The position numbers were made by a program, and so were the translations under genes. Positions 61,421 through 64,000 of a stretch of DNA of 64,000 nt are shown here, one piece after another; positions within the stretch are counted from its first letter, which is position 1; every line of letters begins with the position of its first letter. The notes under the pieces were generated by a model, which worked only from the letters and a program-made list of their open reading frames with translations, was not told the origin of the DNA and ran no database searches. The DNA comes from Symsagittifera roscoffensis (taxonomy: Eukaryota; Xenacoelomorpha; Acoela; Convolutidae): NCBI RefSeq assembly GCF_963678635.1, contig NW_026971675.1, positions 1 through 64,000 of the forward strand. Reading direction: 5' to 3'.

Positions 61421-62746
61421 AATCTAGAACAGAGACATGAGATGGTCACTGCCATCAGTGTAGAAATATTCCCAGGAGTTCTGCAAACCGAGCAGAAACA
61501 CATAGGAAAATGGAGGGAAGCGATCGAGGCGGAAATGAACATCAGACACAGTGAGACTTGTTGTAGACCATCAGGAGCACGATATTTGGTGGGTTCGACA
61601 TTGGCTCCGATGTGCAAGAGCAGATACCCGGTACATTTCGTTGTGGATGTAAAGAGTACGAGAATGATCGTGGATCAAGCCTTCTCAGTGCCGAAGTGTG
61701 TGAGACTGGCGAGAATGTCCGAGAAATCTTACGAGTTGCTATGTAAGATGTTCTCAGCAGTTCCAGAGAGAACCAAGGAGGAGTTGGAATCGATACCGGG
61801 AAAGAAGTTCATGGGATACGTGAGCGGGAACTTCAGTGACTTTGAGAGACAGAAACAGAGAGGATCAACTGTTACAGATTACATTACAGTAGGCGAGCAT
61901 GATGAAGTCAACCGAGTGATGATGGAAGTGGAACCATTACTGGAAGCTTCGGGAAAACGTAATTGGAGGAGCATCATGTTGACACATGACGAATTTCCCT
62001 GCCACTGCTTGTTGCAGACCTGGTGGTATCCCAAGCGTAGTAATCTGGTGTTGATCTGGGACTCTGGAGAGCTGCTCTCCATGGGTTTACCAGACTCATC
62101 ACAGCCCATAACAATAGTGATAGTGGGAGTTATGATGGCGATACGATGGCTGGAAGCTCATGTGAAAGAAAACAATAGACAGGAGGCACCGACGAGAGAA
62201 CAGTTGCGGAAATTGGATTGTCTGAATGATTTAGATCTTTTTGAGACAATGTGCAAGATTCTAAACATTCCGATGGAAGTGAAGAAGATATGGGCAAGAA
62301 AACGATTGATGCCATGGTTCAGAGCTAACATGACTGCATGGTTGTACGAATAAGCTAAGAAGCATATGTCGAAGCACGGCAGAGTGTACAGTGAATATCA
62401 GCTGGAAATTGGAGCAGGGGCTTTCAAGCGAGCTCTCGTGACTCATCGGAATGCAGTGACCACCGCTGTGAAAAGAATTTCCAGGACAAGTGAACGTAGT
62501 GGAAAGGAGAAGGCAAAGAAGTTGAAGGAAGATTTGGAGAGAATTGTGACGTTGTGTCTCCACAACAGCTTCTGCAGGAACAGAGAATCTAACGTGGATC
62601 CCCTACCTTGTTGCAAACAGAGGGTAGAAGAGCAGAAGTGTTGGAGGACTGCTTCCAACAGCGTCAGAATAGCTAATGATGTGTTGCAAGACACAGAAAC
62701 TGAAAGTGCAGAGTCAGTATCACAGGAGGAAGAGATGGAACATTGA
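61418..62746 (+). pseudogene. Block-2 C-terminal part of D
   Basis: Frames 61418-62353 and 62366-62746 are one register parted by a TAA at 62351. Matches the last 450 residues of C (FSVPKCVRLARMS, HDEFPCHC, LFETMCKILNIPMEVKKIW). It retains the segment VIVGVMMAIRWLEAHV that C lacks. The acidic end is kept (SAESVSQEEEMEH). No known domain. Confidence 0.75.
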
Positions 62747-63555
62747 CGAATGGCCGAAAAACGAGATGCAAAAAGAGACGAAATTAGAAGAATTTAGAAA
62801 ATTTAGAAATTCTAAACGACGAAAAAAGAAGAAAACAAAGGAGTGATGAAGAAGAAGTTAAAACTTAGAATTGTTTTATGTGTGTGAAAAAACTCAAGTG
62901 AGAAACTAAGCAACCAAGTTGTAATTAAAAACTGAAACATTTAGTTGAGTTTTGAACTTGTTGCATTTATAAATTTGCATTTTTGATTTTAATTAAGTGG
63001 CTCTAGAGACACTTATTTACTATTTATTTAGAAAGGCTTGAGTGAAAGAGTATATTTAAATATTCCAGCCTGCATGACTGTTTTAATCAACTAGGAGAAC
63101 TGATCACTTTGTGGTGCTATGAAAGGCTTGGGTAATCTCTCGAAGAGGGAGATTGTTTCATTGTTCTTTCTAACCACTGAATTTCTTAGTTTTAAAACTC
63201 AGGACAATAACAAGCAAGAGTTCCGAAGGGAGGAAGCATAGTAGGATAATTTTAGCTTGTTGGTTGGCAGGACTGTCCTGCAAATCAACATCTTTTAAAT
63301 CTAGGAGAAAAGTTTTAATCAGGACATTGACATTGAAAGTCAGAAAAGATGTTTTTATCTTGGGTCATATCCTCAATGTGCAGATTAATGAAAGAATTTG
63401 AAGGCTATAGTGATGTAGTATGATGCCATTTATATTCTGCAGTGAGTCGATGTGACGTGGATAAAAGTAATTTCGTGCATTTTGTAAATTCTGTTCGATG
63501 ACACTGTACCTATTTTACGAACATTGCGAGATTCAATGAGGACATTGACCTGACT
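62747..63555 (+). other. 3' noncoding region of element D
   Basis: AT-rich, longer (about 800 bp) than in A-C. No ORF is recognised. It leads to the polypurine tract. Confidence 0.6.
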
Positions 63556-63567
63556 GTCTGGGGAGTA
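63556..63567 (+). promoter_or_regulatory. 3' polypurine tract of element D
   Basis: GTCTGGGGAGTA before the LTR start TGTGACATTCG, one change from A-C. Confidence 0.8.
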
Positions 63568-64000
63568 TGTGACATTCGACCAGAATGGACCAAAATGCAG
63601 ATTCAGCATATTCGACTTTTTTAACAGCGAACCTTCCGAATCGACGGTTTTGAGCGATTAACGACGTTATTGGGACGATTAGTCAAACGGTGAAGGTCAA
63701 GATATTCTGGTATTTTGAAATTTTAAAAATTCGAAGTATGACGTCATATTTCTGAGAAACGTCAGAAACGGCCATTTTGGCAAAAAAACCGGAAGGAAAA
63801 CACAACAACATTAGTTGCGATAGCGTGAACAACGAGAATTGTGCTTGAAAAACAACGACGAATTGCAGAAGTAGCAGAGACCGCTCCGAGTTGCAACTAT
63901 TGTGTCGCTACAATAGTTGCAAGGCCATTGCGAACAACGGAGAAAGGTGCAAAACCAGCCTTCCGGAAGCAGAATAAGAGCCTTACTTCCCCGGATTCAG
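63568..64000 (+). repeat. 3' LTR of element D (first 433 bp, cut by window end)
   Basis: Nearly identical to 45542-45974, with the 13-bp stem at 63891-63922. Scattered substitutions separate the two, so the insertion is fairly recent though the genes are broken. The right flank and target duplication lie outside the window. Confidence 0.92.

Larger units (their letters stand above)
45542..64000 (+). mobile_element. Element D: diverged giant LTR retrotransposon inserted in B
   Basis: The 5' LTR is complete and the 3' LTR begins at 63568, so internal DNA is 17.1 kb. Same order as C: leader, gag, protease, RT, RNase H, linker, integrase, extension, macro module, acceptor region, block 2, polypurine tract. 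The proteins are clearly related to C but much diverged. Block 2 is reduced by large deletions and lacks the SGNH domains. There are many in-frame stops. A 2.1-kb tandem duplication lies in the leader/gag start. Confidence 0.92.

Overview
This window is a nest of transposable elements from a eukaryote. It is most likely an invertebrate animal, although nothing here names the species. I see no host gene. Almost all of it derives from one superfamily of very large Ty3/gypsy-type LTR retrotransposons, present as four copies (called A, B, C and D here), plus one decayed L1/Tx1-like LINE in an AT-rich spacer. The eukaryotic reading rests on the LTRs, the Ty3-like gag-protease-RT-RNase H-integrase order, the LINE, and T-rich YAG splice acceptors.

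Layout. A (+, 1-3418) is the 3' end of one copy: the C-terminal part of its last ORF, a 3' noncoding region, a polypurine tract and a 905-bp LTR. A spacer with the LINE fills 3419-8657. B lies on the minus strand, with its 3' LTR at 8658-9559 and coding sequence up to 21911. B is split inside RNase H by C (+, 21912-44522, 22.6 kb, both LTRs present) and resumes at 44523-45541. There it is split again, inside its RT, by D (+, 45542 to beyond 64000, 5' LTR complete, 3' LTR cut by the window edge). A and B lie tail to tail.

Gene plan, from comparing copies. Block 1 is a long LTR-proximal leader, gag (coiled coil, Ty3-like capsid, two CCHC knuckles), protease, RT, RNase H, a long acidic linker, an H2C2/DDE integrase with GPY/F tail, an acidic extension and, at the extreme C-terminus, a macro-domain-like module that resembles the OARD1/TARG1 type. 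About 290-325 nt after the macro stop codon, every copy that covers the region has a T-rich splice-acceptor-like site. It leads into block 2, which sits where env lies in other elements. Block 2 is a very long ORF (about 2,800 codons in C) that begins with a short helical region, a coiled coil and an SGNH/GDSL hydrolase domain. A second, degenerate SGNH-like domain follows, then about 2,000 residues of unrecognised protein. No signal peptide or convincing transmembrane segment suggests an envelope protein.

Non-coding signals. LTRs begin TGTG(A/C)C and end GAATGTTACA, and are preceded by the polypurine tract GTCCGGGGAGTA. The same motif recurs inside pol, and one copy just before the macro module is identical at the nucleotide level between the diverged families C and D. 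The leaders of C and D share a structured segment and an A-rich tract, but carry different repeat arrays: a 14-bp minisatellite in C, and a CCGGAGGGG array plus a 2.1-kb tandem duplication in D. All copies carry stops or frameshifts, at different places in each copy. I describe these as they stand.
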